Assembly: GCF_019049245.1 (NCBI RefSeq)
Contig: NZ_JAGMUK010000052.1
Span: 29,185 to 93,184 of the forward strand
Length of the DNA: 64,000 nt
DNA from: Streptomyces sp. AC555_RSS877
Lineage (GTDB): Bacteria > Actinomycetota > Actinomycetes > Streptomycetales > Streptomycetaceae
Direction of reading: 5' to 3'
Positions 51,184-59,381 of this stretch are shown here, piece by piece. The notes under the pieces are model-generated. The model was not told the DNA's origin. It was given only the letters and a program-made list of their open reading frames with translations, and did no database searches. The translations under genes were made by a program, and so were the position numbers. The first letter of the stretch is position 1. Each line of letters begins with the position of its first letter.

Positions 51184-52431
51184 TCAGGAGGGCAGGAACC
51201 CAGGCTTCTCCCTGCCTAGATCTTGCAGGTGGTTCAAGTAGTCCTGTGCTGCCGGTTCGGTGCTGTAGCGCTGTCTCATGACGGCCGCGAGTTCTCGACT
51301 GGTCATGATCAGGGACGGGACAGACTGCCGGTCTCCCTGTAGGGCCCGCTCGCCATGGATGAGTGCCTGTTCGAGGTCGCCCTCTCGCGCTGCGGTGACC
51401 CCCAGGGTTACCCGCGCTTCGGCGTTCCGCATGGGTGAGCGCTCCGTGCCGTCGAAGTCAGTTCCGGCGCGCAGAACCTCATCCGCGAGTGTCCGTGCAA
51501 GTCGGTCTTCCCCGACCAGCCGGTAGCAGTCCATCGCGTAAAAATCGAACTTGGCGGGGTCGACAACAAAGTGGTTGTCCAGGTTCTCGGGATACGGCAT
51601 CCCCTCTAGCAGCCGGCGCCCCTTGTCGAGGGCCACCTCAACCTGCCGACGGTCCCCGAGCCGCGCCCATGCCTTGGCCTCCTGGCCGGCGAGCTGCACG
51701 GCGACGCCATGGTGTGCTGCGGTCTCTGCCCCAGCCTGCGCTGCCGCGATGACCCCGCGGTAGTCGCCGGTCGTGAGGGCGAACCACGCCCGCATCTCGT
51801 GTGCCCACCCCGCCACCTCGGGGTGGTCGGACTCGGTCGCGAGCGAGAGAGCGGCACGCCGCGTTGACTCGGCTGCGTGGCGGTCGCCCGTGTCGTACTC
51901 GACACAGCCGACCAGCAAGGCGAGCCAACCCGACAGTGCGAGCACCTCGCGATGCTGGGCAAGTGTGAGGCTCTTCGTGTGCAGGTCAACAACGCGGCGA
52001 AGCCACTGCCGACCCTCGATAAGAAGCTGACCACTCGGCATGAACGGGTATTCGGAGCAGAGGCGGTCCGTGGTGATCCGGAGCGCATCGAGCGTCGCGC
52101 TATCGACGTCGGACCGGTTCAGGCGACTCACGATCTCCAGAGTCTCCATTCCGCTCGCTGCCAAGATCTCCTTGTCTCCGTCTCGGCGAGACGGAGCAGG
52201 GAAGAGCGCGTGCGTCACCGTGCCGAACACGGCAGCGATGATCGGTTGATAGAAGTCGTTCGGTGCCTGGCCGGACTCCCAGCGCTTCCACTGGCGAATC
52301 ATGCTGTCGTCTGCTGGCAGCTCCGTGGGGGCATGCGCACGCAGGGCCCTGACCGCGTCACGCTGTGACCAGTCGCGCGCCTGTCGTTCGGCAGCGATGC
52401 GTCGCGCCCATGCGGGCCTGTCGTCAGTCAT
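51184..52431 (-). CDS. XRE-family regulator with TPR region
   Basis: The 415-residue regulator has an N-terminal helix-turn-helix (about 8-65, WARRIAAERQARDWSQRDAV) and a long TPR-like helical C-terminus. This kind is common in AICEs and Streptomyces plasmids and often responds to peptides or developmental signals. It may control excision or transfer. ATG at 52431 with GGAGGG upstream. Confidence 0.85.
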   Translation of the reverse strand: MTDDRPAWARRIAAERQARDWSQRDAVRALRAHAPTELPADDSMIRQWKRWESGQAPNDFYQPIIAAVFGTVTHALFPAPSRRDGDKEILAASGMETLEIVSRLNRSDVDSATLDALRITTDRLCSEYPFMPSGQLLIEGRQWLRRVVDLHTKSLTLAQHREVLALSGWLALLVGCVEYDTGDRHAAESTRRAALSLATESDHPEVAGWAHEMRAWFALTTGDYRGVIAAAQAGAETAAHHGVAVQLAGQEAKAWARLGDRRQVEVALDKGRRLLEGMPYPENLDNHFVVDPAKFDFYAMDCYRLVGEDRLARTLADEVLRAGTDFDGTERSPMRNAEARVTLGVTAAREGDLEQALIHGERALQGDRQSVPSLIMTSRELAAVMRQRYSTEPAAQDYLNHLQDLGREKPGFLPS

Positions 52432-52589
52432 GCGCCCTCCTCCGAGTGCCTACTCCGAGTCTCGCGCGCGGGCAGGGGGGACAGGGAAGGGGACAGAGGG
52501 GTGTCACTGGACATGTCCCCACCCCCCTTTCGCCGTCCCCTTGCTGTCACTTACCTCACACACTCCGTTACTCCCATGCTGGTTGCAGA

Positions 52590-52925
52590 TCAAGCGCCAC
52601 CCGGTACGGAGCGGCTTTCCAGCGCTTCGAGCCGTTCGGTCAACGCCTTGAGTTGGGAGCGGATTTCCTTGATGTCATCGCGTACGTCGTCACCCGGGGC
52701 AGACCCGTCGCTGACGAAGTTGCCCAGGTTCCCCGCTGACACGATCAGTCCTTCGGACCGGAGTGCAGCTAGCCCGTTCTGGATGGTCTGGCTCGCATAT
52801 CCGAAGCGGTCCATCAACTCTCGCTGAGACGGGAGTTTCTCCCCCGGCTTCATCTTCTTGATGTCGTCGCGGAGAGCGTCCGCGACCTGCACCGCCTTCG
52901 GCTTGGGCCCTCCTGTGACAGTCAT
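52590..52925 (-). CDS. Short GntR-type regulator (KorSA-like role)
   Basis: This 111-residue protein has a GntR winged helix (about 10-75, KLPSQRELMDRFGYASQTIQNGLAAL) followed only by a coiled-coil tail (about 80-105), without an effector domain. In pSAM2-type elements a GntR protein represses transfer genes; here the dimer may do likewise. The CTAG-containing palindromes at 52947-52960, 52991-53008 and 55187-55210 are the likely binding sites. A minus-strand -10-like TAGGGT lies at 52964-52969. Confidence 0.82.
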   Translation of the reverse strand: MTVTGGPKPKAVQVADALRDDIKKMKPGEKLPSQRELMDRFGYASQTIQNGLAALRSEGLIVSAGNLGNFVSDGSAPGDDVRDDIKEIRSQLKALTERLEALESRSVPGGA

Positions 52926-52946
52926 GACTTGAGGGTACCCACCACA

Positions 52947-53008
52947 GCGAACTAGTTCGCATCACCCTACGAGGGTTGTGCACCACAGCAGACTAGTGCA
53001 AGCTAGTC
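52947..53008. promoter_or_regulatory. Two CTAG-type operators between GntR gene and transfer operon
   Basis: GCGAACTAGTTCGC (52947-52960) is a perfect 14-bp palindrome. GACTAG-N6-CTAGTC (52991-53008) is a spaced one. CTAG is rare in Streptomyces DNA. On the plus strand TTGTGC (52976-52981), 17-bp spacer and CAAGCT form a possible promoter overlapped by the second site. Confidence 0.6.
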
Positions 53009-53273
53009 AGTAAGAGGTCGCCCCGACTCAAAGGGGAAACCGCTTGACCTGCACAGACAGCGTCCGGAGGAAAGCCCGAGGGGGTGAGTACGAAGGAAGC
53101 GCCGGTTCCTTGAGAACTCAACAGAGTGCTTTGAGATCGACGGGGCTTGCCCCTGTCCCCGTGACGGCCGGGTGAGGACCGTCGGCCCCGGTATCCAGCC
53201 GTGAGGGCGCGGAATCGACTTCCGCCCGGGGCCACTTGGGGTCCGCCGCGACGTGCGGCGTTGGCCCTCACCT
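53009..53273 (+). promoter_or_regulatory. Long leader of the transfer operon with rRNA-like box
   Basis: The gene-free leader contains TTGAGAACTCAACAG (53110-53124), the same as a sequence I know from Streptomyces 16S-23S spacers and rRNA leaders. It could serve as an antitermination signal (inference). GC-rich hairpin sequences follow before the RNA element at 53274. Confidence 0.45.
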
Positions 53274-53349
53274 CCGACGCGGCGGCACTCCCGGACAGGA
53301 CAGCCCGCCGCGTCGGATCTCCCATTCCCGACGTTCCAAGGAGAGATCC
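53274..53349 (+). promoter_or_regulatory. Repeated RNA element, copy 1 (transfer module)
   Basis: A 12-bp perfect stem CCGACGCGGCGG/CCGCCGCGTCGG (53274-53285 with 53305-53316) carries the 19-nt loop CACTCCCGGACAGGACAGC. A second stem GGATCTC/GAGATCC (53315-53321 with 53343-53349) covers the AAGGAGAG ribosome binding site of the next gene. The two stems share bases 53315-53316, so they may be mutually exclusive at their edge. Confidence 0.7.
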
Positions 53350-53352
53350 ACC

Positions 53353-53649
53353 ATGCGTATGCGCACCTTCGTCGCCGGCCAGGAAGCGCACGGTGACATC
53401 GAGTTCGCGGAACTGGCGCTCGGTATCGACGTCGACCTGTTCCGGGGCCCGTTGGAGTTCGAGACGGACGGCGAGCGTGCCGCCCGCGAGGACGCGGCCC
53501 GTGACATCCTCGCCGACCTGCGTGCGGAGGCGGAGGCCGGTGACGAGATCGCCGGTTGGGACGCCCTGTACGCCGACGCGCTGACCCGTACGGTGCCGTT
53601 CCTGCGCTCCGCTCGCGGCTACCGGTCGGGGACGGGGGAAGCGGCATGA
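53353..53649 (+). CDS. Small acidic AICE protein
   Basis: The 98-residue product is rich in Asp, Glu and Ala and largely helical, with no motif that I recognise. It is the first gene of the transfer block and stands directly behind RNA element copy 1. The next gene overlaps its stop (ATGA). Confidence 0.65.
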   Translation: MRMRTFVAGQEAHGDIEFAELALGIDVDLFRGPLEFETDGERAAREDAARDILADLRAEAEAGDEIAGWDALYADALTRTVPFLRSARGYRSGTGEAA

Positions 53650-54767
53650 ACGAGACCCGCAAGCCTCTGACGAAAGTTCAGATCGGCGTTCTGACGGCTG
53701 CGTTCGTGCCGATGCTCGCCACGGGCGTGGTCGGCGGGATCGGCACGTACAGCAACATCGGGCACGCCTACGGCACGGGGACCGCGCTCGGTGCCCTCGG
53801 TGCCGGTGAGGGCGCCACGGCCGTTCTCGCCCTGGTTCTGCTGGGACTGACCATGCTGGGCCAGTCCTCGCCGCGCGTCGTACGGATCGGGTTGTGGGCG
53901 CTGCCGGCCGCCGCCGCCGTCATGGGTGCCATGGCCGCGCCGGACCCGGGGCGGACCGTGATCTACGCCCTGACCCCGATGGGCATGTCCGTGTCGGCGG
54001 AGGGCATGGCGTTCCTCGCCCGCCGGATCGTCGTTCACACCGACGGCCGGGACGCGGAGAACGAGCGGCGCACCGCCGAGATCGTGCAGGCCCTCGCCTA
54101 CCACCGGGCGCGTGCCGCACACCACCCGGTCGACCGGGTGCGGAAGCGGTCGGATCGGGCGTCGTGGCGTCTGGCGCGCAAGGTCGGGGTCGGGGATGCC
54201 GCGCTCGGGTCGAGGCTGCTGGATGTCCAGCGCGACCGGATCGCGGACGGTGCGGATGCCGCGCTCGGGTCGATGTTCGGCGGCACGGCCCCCGCCCTCG
54301 CGCCGGTTCCCGACGTGGACGCGAATGCGGAGGAATCTACCGAGACCATGAGGAATCGGTCTATGGCTGACCTGCGGGAATCGACCCCGGCGCCGTCGGT
54401 GGTGCTGACCCGCTTGCCCGCACCCGATCCGGTGCCGGTCGACTTCATGAAGCCGACTCTTCCCTTCAAGCCTGCCCCGGCGCTCGCCTCGCCGGTCGAC
54501 TCGGCCGGGCGGCGGGCGGTGGCGGTCGACTCCCCCCGATCCCGTCGGGCGACCGGCCGGGTTCCCGACGTGGCCCGGTCGTCCCGACCGAAGCGCACGG
54601 CGGATCAGTTGCTCACTGAGGCCCGCACCGCGACCGCCGATTGGCCGGACAGCCGGATCACGGCGGAGGGCATCCGCCGGGAACTCCGTACCTCGCCGGC
54701 GAACGCGCGGACGCTGCGGGACACGATCCTCGCCGAACGTGCCGCCGACGGCGGTAAGGCCGCGTGA
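53646..54767 (+). CDS. AICE membrane protein (DUF2637/Spd-like)
   Basis: The 373-residue protein has about four N-terminal helices (residues 14-125), a long polar linker and a C-terminal helical domain (about 325-365, ITAEGIRRELRTSPANARTLR) that looks like a small DNA-binding or winged-helix segment. Such proteins sit beside traB in AICEs and are thought to help intramycelial spread or the transfer pore (inference). ATGA overlap with the gene before and GTGA with the one after. Confidence 0.65.
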   Translation: MNETRKPLTKVQIGVLTAAFVPMLATGVVGGIGTYSNIGHAYGTGTALGALGAGEGATAVLALVLLGLTMLGQSSPRVVRIGLWALPAAAAVMGAMAAPDPGRTVIYALTPMGMSVSAEGMAFLARRIVVHTDGRDAENERRTAEIVQALAYHRARAAHHPVDRVRKRSDRASWRLARKVGVGDAALGSRLLDVQRDRIADGADAALGSMFGGTAPALAPVPDVDANAEESTETMRNRSMADLRESTPAPSVVLTRLPAPDPVPVDFMKPTLPFKPAPALASPVDSAGRRAVAVDSPRSRRATGRVPDVARSSRPKRTADQLLTEARTATADWPDSRITAEGIRRELRTSPANARTLRDTILAERAADGGKAA

Positions 54768-55147
54768 AGCGGCTGACCCTCGCCGACTGCTTCGACCCGG
54801 ACGGCGAGCGCTTCGGCATCCCCACCTACCCGTGGCGATACGCCCCCGACGACCTGGCCACCCGCCGCCAACTCCGCACACGTGGACTGCGCCCGGGTGG
54901 TCAGGACATCGCGGCACAGATCCTCCGGCCGCGCCGTCGGCGCGAACCGTTGACGGCATACCTGTACCGGGTCGACCTCGCCCGGCCGGTGAGGCCGATG
55001 ACCCCGGCGAGGTGGGCGGCGCTCGCCAAGGCCAATGCCGCCCGCCGCCGTTGCCCCGAGTGCGGCCGGGACGCCGGATACGTGATCCCTTCCTCGCTCG
55101 GGTCCTGTGTGACCTGCGCCTTTCCCGAAGACCAGCGCGCTGCCTGA
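54764..55147 (+). CDS. RRQRL-motif zinc-binding protein
   Basis: This 127-residue protein is of a type common in AICEs, with TRRQLRTRGLRPGGQ and a C-terminal zinc ribbon (CPECGR, then CVTCAF). Function unknown. GTG start overlaps the previous stop. Transcription may end here, since a new operator and the traB gene follow after 160 bp. Confidence 0.72.
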   Translation: MKRLTLADCFDPDGERFGIPTYPWRYAPDDLATRRQLRTRGLRPGGQDIAAQILRPRRRREPLTAYLYRVDLARPVRPMTPARWAALAKANAARRRCPECGRDAGYVIPSSLGSCVTCAFPEDQRAA

Positions 55148-55186
55148 GTACCACCAACGAACACACAGAGTGAAGCTAAGGCTCAG

Positions 55187-55210
55187 AACTAGCCCAAACC
55201 CAGGCTAGTT
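55187..55210. promoter_or_regulatory. CTAG-type operator upstream of traB
   Basis: AACTAGCC-N8-GGCTAGTT is a perfect inverted repeat about 100 bp before traB. It shares the ACTAG half-site with the operators beside the GntR gene. Confidence 0.6.
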
Positions 55211-55310
55211 ACGGCCCTTCCACGGCTTCACGATCGTTCCTGGGTCCGGCCGCCCGACCTTCCACAGCAAGCCAGCCGGACCCTTCGACTCCCGAAGGAG
55301 TGCGTACATC

Positions 55311-57539
55311 GTGACGGAAACCACCGCCTTCCCGCCCTCGGAGGACCCGGAGGGCTCCGAACAGCCGACGGCCGACATCGTGCCGTTCCCGCTGAAGAAG
55401 AAGACCGACCCCGACCCGACCGCTCCGAGCGAGGGTGTCGTGAAGCCGGGGGAGTGGGAGGCCGAACTCCCCGACACCGACGACCCGGAGGCCGACGGCC
55501 TGAGCGAGGGCGCGCCGGTCGACCCGCCGCGCGAGGTCTACCCGCCCTCGGTCGCGGAATGGATGGAGGCCAAGGACAAGGCCCGTCTGCCGGTGCTGCC
55601 GGACTGGGTGAAGCTGCCTGACCAGCGCACGGCGGTCCGCAAGTGGGCCGTGCGGCACTACTCCGCCGTGGTCGGCTACCACGTGGTCCGGCTCCCGCTG
55701 GTCTACACGCCGAAGATCTGCATGTACTCGCCGCGCGGCGCGTGGCGGTGGTCGACCGCGATCGGCCGATGGGTGTTCGACGCGGAGGGCAAGGGCTTGC
55801 GGCTCGCCTCCGTGGCCAACGAGGACGCGGCGGAGTACCTGAAGCTGTCCCGGCAGCGCAACGACCGCGTACGGCTGCGGGGGATCGTCGCGACGGTCGT
55901 CGGGTTCGTCGGTCTGGCCGCCGCGCTGACCCTGTACGTCATGGCGCCGTCGTGGCTGCTCATGCTGGCCATGGCGACGCTGGCCACCACCCTGGGTGTG
56001 GTCGGTGCGCCGGCGGACCGGCCGCTCATCGACATGGCCAAGGTGACGTTCCGCAAGCGCAAGCTGTCCTCGGACATCGTCATCCGCGCACACGAGGCGG
56101 CCGGGCTGACGACCAAGGATCAGACGATTGCCTTCCCGCGGCCGATCGGGCGGGACGGGGACGGGTGGCGCGTGATCGTGGATCTGCCGTACGGCAAGAC
56201 GTTCGAGGACGCGATGAAGGCTCACGCCCGTCTCGCCTCCGGTATGGACATCGCCCCCACTCAGCTCTTCCTCGACAAGGACGAGACGAGCGGGCGGCGG
56301 GTGTCGTACTGGATTGCCGACCGTGACCCGCTCGCCGTGCCGTCGGGCAAGTCGCCGCTGCTGGGGGCGACGCGGGTGGACTTCTGGAAGCCGTTCCCGT
56401 GGGGTGTCGACGAGCGGGGCAACCCGGTCATGGCCACGATGCTGTGGCTGTCGCTGCTGGTAGGCGCCGTGCCGCGGCAGGGCAAGACGTTCTCAGCGCG
56501 CACGATCGCGCTCGCCGCTGCGCTGGATCCGTACGTGCGCCTGTACGTGTTCGACGGGAAGGCGTCGCCGGACTGGCGCAAGTTCGCGTTGGTCGCGCAC
56601 CGCATCGGCTTCGGCATCGTCCCGAAGAACGGGGTCGACCCGGTGGGGCATCTCCTGACCTCCCTGCGGGAGTTGAAGGCGGATGTGGAGGACCGGTACC
56701 ACCGGCTCTCGGAACTGCCTCTGCACGTCTGCCCGGAGGGCAAGCTGACCCCGGAGATCAGCCGGGACAAGAAGCTGAACATGCCCCTGACCCTGTTCGT
56801 GGTGGATGAGGTGCAGGAGTACCTGACCCACCCCGAGCACGGCAAGGAAATCCTGTCCCTGATGGTCTACCTCGCCCGCGTCGCCCCGGCCGTCGGCGTC
56901 TCCGTGATGACGGCGACGCAGAAGCCGGACGACAAGGCGTGCCCGTCAGAGCTGCGTGACCAGCATCAGGCCCGGTTCGCCCTGCGGGTAGGCGCCTACC
57001 AGGTGTCGGACACGATCCTCGGTGCGGGGTCGTACTCGGAGGGGTTGGACGCGTCCAAGCTGCTGAAGTCCCACAAGGGCGTCGGTCTGCTCAAGGGCAT
57101 GTCCGACGACTCCGGGATCGTGCGCACCTACCTCGCCGACGGCCGCGACGCCGAACGTGTCCTGACCCGTGCCGCCGCGTTGCGCGAGGCGGAGGGGACC
57201 CTGTCGGGTGACGCGGTCGGCGAGGTCCCGGCGGCGGAGACGTCCGCGACGATCCTTGACGACGTCGCGGCCGTGCTCGGCAAGGGCGAGGCCAAGGTGT
57301 GGTCGGAAACGGTCGTGGACCGGCTTGCCGACCTGCGCCCGGACGTCTACGGCCCGTGGGCGGAGTTGGAGCCCAAGCCCAAGGCGGAAGCGCTCACCGC
57401 CGCGCTCAAGCCGTACGGCATCGGCACGATGCAGATCAGCCGGCGCATCGACGGCGAACAGGTCAACAAGCGCGGCATCAAGCGCGACGACATCGCCACC
57501 GCGATTACGCAGCGCAACCAGAAGCGGGACGCCGGATAG
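55311..57539 (+). CDS. traB: FtsK/SpoIIIE-type conjugative translocase (TraB)
   Basis: This 742-residue DNA pump moves double-stranded element DNA between hyphae in Streptomyces conjugation. It has an acidic N-terminus, membrane helices (about 185-230), Walker A GAVPRQGKT (385-393), Walker B LFVVDEVQEY (about 495-504) and a C-terminal region (about 650-742) that would hold the winged helix for recognition of clt repeats. AAGGAG precedes the GTG start. A CTAG operator upstream suggests control by the GntR protein, expected because unregulated tra genes are lethal in related plasmids (Kil phenotype). Confidence 0.9.
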   Translation: MTETTAFPPSEDPEGSEQPTADIVPFPLKKKTDPDPTAPSEGVVKPGEWEAELPDTDDPEADGLSEGAPVDPPREVYPPSVAEWMEAKDKARLPVLPDWVKLPDQRTAVRKWAVRHYSAVVGYHVVRLPLVYTPKICMYSPRGAWRWSTAIGRWVFDAEGKGLRLASVANEDAAEYLKLSRQRNDRVRLRGIVATVVGFVGLAAALTLYVMAPSWLLMLAMATLATTLGVVGAPADRPLIDMAKVTFRKRKLSSDIVIRAHEAAGLTTKDQTIAFPRPIGRDGDGWRVIVDLPYGKTFEDAMKAHARLASGMDIAPTQLFLDKDETSGRRVSYWIADRDPLAVPSGKSPLLGATRVDFWKPFPWGVDERGNPVMATMLWLSLLVGAVPRQGKTFSARTIALAAALDPYVRLYVFDGKASPDWRKFALVAHRIGFGIVPKNGVDPVGHLLTSLRELKADVEDRYHRLSELPLHVCPEGKLTPEISRDKKLNMPLTLFVVDEVQEYLTHPEHGKEILSLMVYLARVAPAVGVSVMTATQKPDDKACPSELRDQHQARFALRVGAYQVSDTILGAGSYSEGLDASKLLKSHKGVGLLKGMSDDSGIVRTYLADGRDAERVLTRAAALREAEGTLSGDAVGEVPAAETSATILDDVAAVLGKGEAKVWSETVVDRLADLRPDVYGPWAELEPKPKAEALTAALKPYGIGTMQISRRIDGEQVNKRGIKRDDIATAITQRNQKRDAG

Positions 57540-57551
57540 GTCTCACAGCCT

Positions 57552-57639
57552 GCTACCGGTAGCGGCAGACGTCGCTACCGGTAGCAACCCTGCTAGCGAC
57601 CCAAACCGCCCCTGATCAGGCCGCTAGCACATAGCGGCC
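57552..57639. repeat. Cluster of palindromes after traB (possible clt locus)
   Basis: Two copies of GCTACCGGTAGC (57552-57563, 57574-57585) are followed by TGCTAGCG (57591-57598) and CGCTAGCA (57622-57629) as an inverted pair, and a hairpin GGCCGCTA-GCACA-TAGCGGCC (57619-57639). Position next to traB suits a transfer locus or a regulatory site. No T run marks a terminator. Confidence 0.5.
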
Positions 57640-57680
57640 GACCTGCGGAAACCCCCTCCAACCCCTCTGGGAGGCCCCTG

Positions 57681-57932
57681 ATGAGCCTTGCAGTGCTGGC
57701 TACCGCATTCCTACTGACCGTCACCCTCGGTTACGTCGTCAAGTGCTGGCTGAGCCCGTTCGGGGACTGCCGCAAGTGCGACGGCATGGGCCACGGCTTC
57801 AAGACCGACCGCAAGGGCAAGACCAAGCGCGGCCGTGACTGCCGCCGCTGCGACGCCACCGGCAAGCGCATACGCGTCGGCCGCTGGATCTACAACCGCG
57901 CCGCGCGCACCTACCGCGCCGGCACCCGCTGA
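57681..57932 (+). CDS. Small membrane protein with DnaJ-like Cys pairs
   Basis: The 83-residue protein has an N-terminal helix (about 3-24), then CRKCDGMGHG and CRRCDATGK, which look like one zinc-binding unit of a DnaJ-type finger, and a basic tail. It is frequent in AICE spread clusters. Function unknown. Confidence 0.7.
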   Translation: MSLAVLATAFLLTVTLGYVVKCWLSPFGDCRKCDGMGHGFKTDRKGKTKRGRDCRRCDATGKRIRVGRWIYNRAARTYRAGTR

Positions 57933-57949
57933 CCCCGTCCGGAGGCCCC

Positions 57950-58144
57950 GTGGACATCACCATCTCGCTCGTTCTGTTGCTCGCCGTCGGCGTCGCGCTG
58001 CTGTTGCGCTTCAAGGCCGTCGGTGCCGGTGCGGCCGTCGTCATCGCGCTCTTCGGCTTCTACCTCGCCGGCACCGACCCGAGCGACACCGTCAACCAGC
58101 TCGTCACCGCCGTCACCGGCGCCCTCGCCGACGCTGGCCGCTAG
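57950..58144 (+). CDS. Small two-helix membrane protein (Spd-like)
   Basis: The 64-residue, mostly hydrophobic product has two probable helices (about 3-20 and 26-42). GGAGG sits close to the GTG start. Small membrane proteins like this follow traB in Streptomyces plasmids and assist spread (family analogy). Confidence 0.65.
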   Translation: MDITISLVLLLAVGVALLLRFKAVGAGAAVVIALFGFYLAGTDPSDTVNQLVTAVTGALADAGR

Positions 58145-58160
58145 AAGGGAGACCAGCACC

Positions 58161-58628
58161 GTGAACGAACCCACCGCGTACGGCCGCCCGGCCCGACACG
58201 AGACGGCGGCTGTCGGAGTCCACACCCCCACCCCGATCGTCCCCGCCCACACCGCCCCGCTCATGCCCGTGCAGCCGGGCACCATCCCGGCCGTGACGAG
58301 CATCGTCCTCCCCGACGGCCGCGTCGTCACCGGCTACGCCATCGAGCCCGCCAAGCCCGAACCGGTCGCGCACAAGCCGGCCGTCTCCCGTGCGGCGGTG
58401 AACATCGCGCTCGGCGGCGTGGGGTTCCTCGCCGTGTGCGGCGGACTGCTCATGCTCACCGCATTCATCACCGCCCTGACTGCCCTGGTCACCCAGCTCG
58501 TCATCCTCGCCGCCGTCATCTTCGGCGGCTGGATCGCCGTGCAGATGTTCAGCGCGAGCGGCCACGGCGGCGGGACGACGGTGAACATCCGCAAGGCCGT
58601 GATCAAGCGGAACAAGTTCTACGGCTGA
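58161..58628 (+). CDS. Spread-type membrane protein (SpdB-like)
   Basis: The 155-residue product has a Pro-rich cytoplasmic N-terminus (1-75), two adjacent membrane helices (about 85-130) and a short basic tail. It fits SpdB-type proteins that extend plasmid spread from the first contact site. GAAGGGAG lies before the GTG start. Confidence 0.65.
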   Translation: MNEPTAYGRPARHETAAVGVHTPTPIVPAHTAPLMPVQPGTIPAVTSIVLPDGRVVTGYAIEPAKPEPVAHKPAVSRAAVNIALGGVGFLAVCGGLLMLTAFITALTALVTQLVILAAVIFGGWIAVQMFSASGHGGGTTVNIRKAVIKRNKFYG

Positions 58629-58645
58629 GAAGGAGATCGACACCT

Positions 58646-58930
58646 GTGATCCGACTGCGTATCCAGCGCACCGCGCTGCCTCGCAACGCCGTGATCCTGA
58701 CGGACACGCCTCGCCCCGACTGTCGTGACTGCGACGGTGTGGGCGGCATCCCGCACGACCACGGCGACCACACCGGCGAGTACGCCGGCACCGAGTGGGA
58801 GCCCTGCCCCTGTTGGACGGAGTGGCGCATGGGCCTGATGCCGCTCCCGCGCCTGCCCCGGTGGCTGCGCCGTCGTGACAACGGTCGCGACCCGTGGGGG
58901 CCCGGCTACAGCAACGAACCGCCCTTCTGA
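58646..58930 (+). CDS. Small zinc-ribbon-like AICE protein
   Basis: The 94-residue product has CRDCDGVGG, a His-rich loop (HDHGDHTG) and CPCW, a likely metal site, then a basic PRLPRWLRRR tail. AAGGAG precedes the GTG. Function unknown. The Cys pattern resembles that of the 57681-57932 product, so the two may be related. Confidence 0.6.
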   Translation: MIRLRIQRTALPRNAVILTDTPRPDCRDCDGVGGIPHDHGDHTGEYAGTEWEPCPCWTEWRMGLMPLPRLPRWLRRRDNGRDPWGPGYSNEPPF

Positions 58931-58945
58931 TCCGACGGGAGTCTC

Positions 58946-59176
58946 ATGACCGACCGCAACAACGACCCCATCTCTGACGGCCCGCTCGACAGCGCCCCGT
59001 TCGGCTTCTCGCCCGAGCCTTTGCAGCGTGAGGCCCTGTTCGCCGAACTCGACAACGCGGGCGTCGAACTGGGCACGTACGACCGGCTGATCGTCGACTG
59101 GATCGCCCGGTGGGACTACCCCACCGTGGCAACCATCGCGAGTCTGATCCGCCGCGCGGGTGGCACCACGAAGTAG
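58946..59176 (+). CDS. Small AICE protein of unknown function
   Basis: The 76-residue product ends in a conserved-looking helical half (LGTYDRLIVDWIARWDYPTV then ATIASLIRRAG) that resembles a small helix-turn-helix. GGGAG lies before the ATG. It is the last gene before RNA element copy 2. Confidence 0.6.
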   Translation: MTDRNNDPISDGPLDSAPFGFSPEPLQREALFAELDNAGVELGTYDRLIVDWIARWDYPTVATIASLIRRAGGTTK

Positions 59177-59182
59177 CTACGC

Positions 59183-59261
59183 CCGTGGGCGGCGGTCACT
59201 CCCGGACAGGACAGCCCGCCGCTCACGGTCTCCCAATCCCGACGTAGCAGAACAGGAGACC
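59183..59261 (+). promoter_or_regulatory. Repeated RNA element, copy 2 (replication module)
   Basis: A 13-bp stem (59183-59195 with 59216-59228, one G-U) carries the loop T + CACTCCCGGACAGGACAGC. The outer pairs CCGTG/CACGG differ from copy 1 (CCGAC/GTCGG) but still pair. A second stem GGTCTCC/GGAGACC (59227-59233 with 59255-59261) covers the AGGAGA ribosome binding site. Confidence 0.7.
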
Positions 59262-59267
59262 TTCAGC

Positions 59268-59381
59268 ATGACCCAACCGCGCGTTTTCGGCGAGGGCCCT
59301 TCGGCCCCTGCCACCCGATCGGGGCGAGTGCCCCGGCCGCGCCTACCTCGCTGCCACCGGACATTGAGGGCGGCGGCATGA
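59268..59381 (+). CDS. 37-residue peptide leading the replication module
   Basis: ATG at 59268 lies 7 nt after AGGAGACC and the frame ends overlapping the next ATG (ATGA). The product is basic, Pro/Arg-rich and short. It may be a leader peptide that couples RNA element copy 2 to translation of the primase gene (inference). Confidence 0.55.
   Translation: MTQPRVFGEGPSAPATRSGRVPRPRLPRCHRTLRAAA

Noticed and set aside
54790-55499. Three copies of GACCCGGA, the TraB recognition octamer of pSVH1, at about 54790, 55344 and 55492
   Set aside because: All lie in coding sequence as Asp-Pro-Asp/Glu codons, which are common in such GC-rich genes. They are not tandem, so chance is a sufficient explanation.
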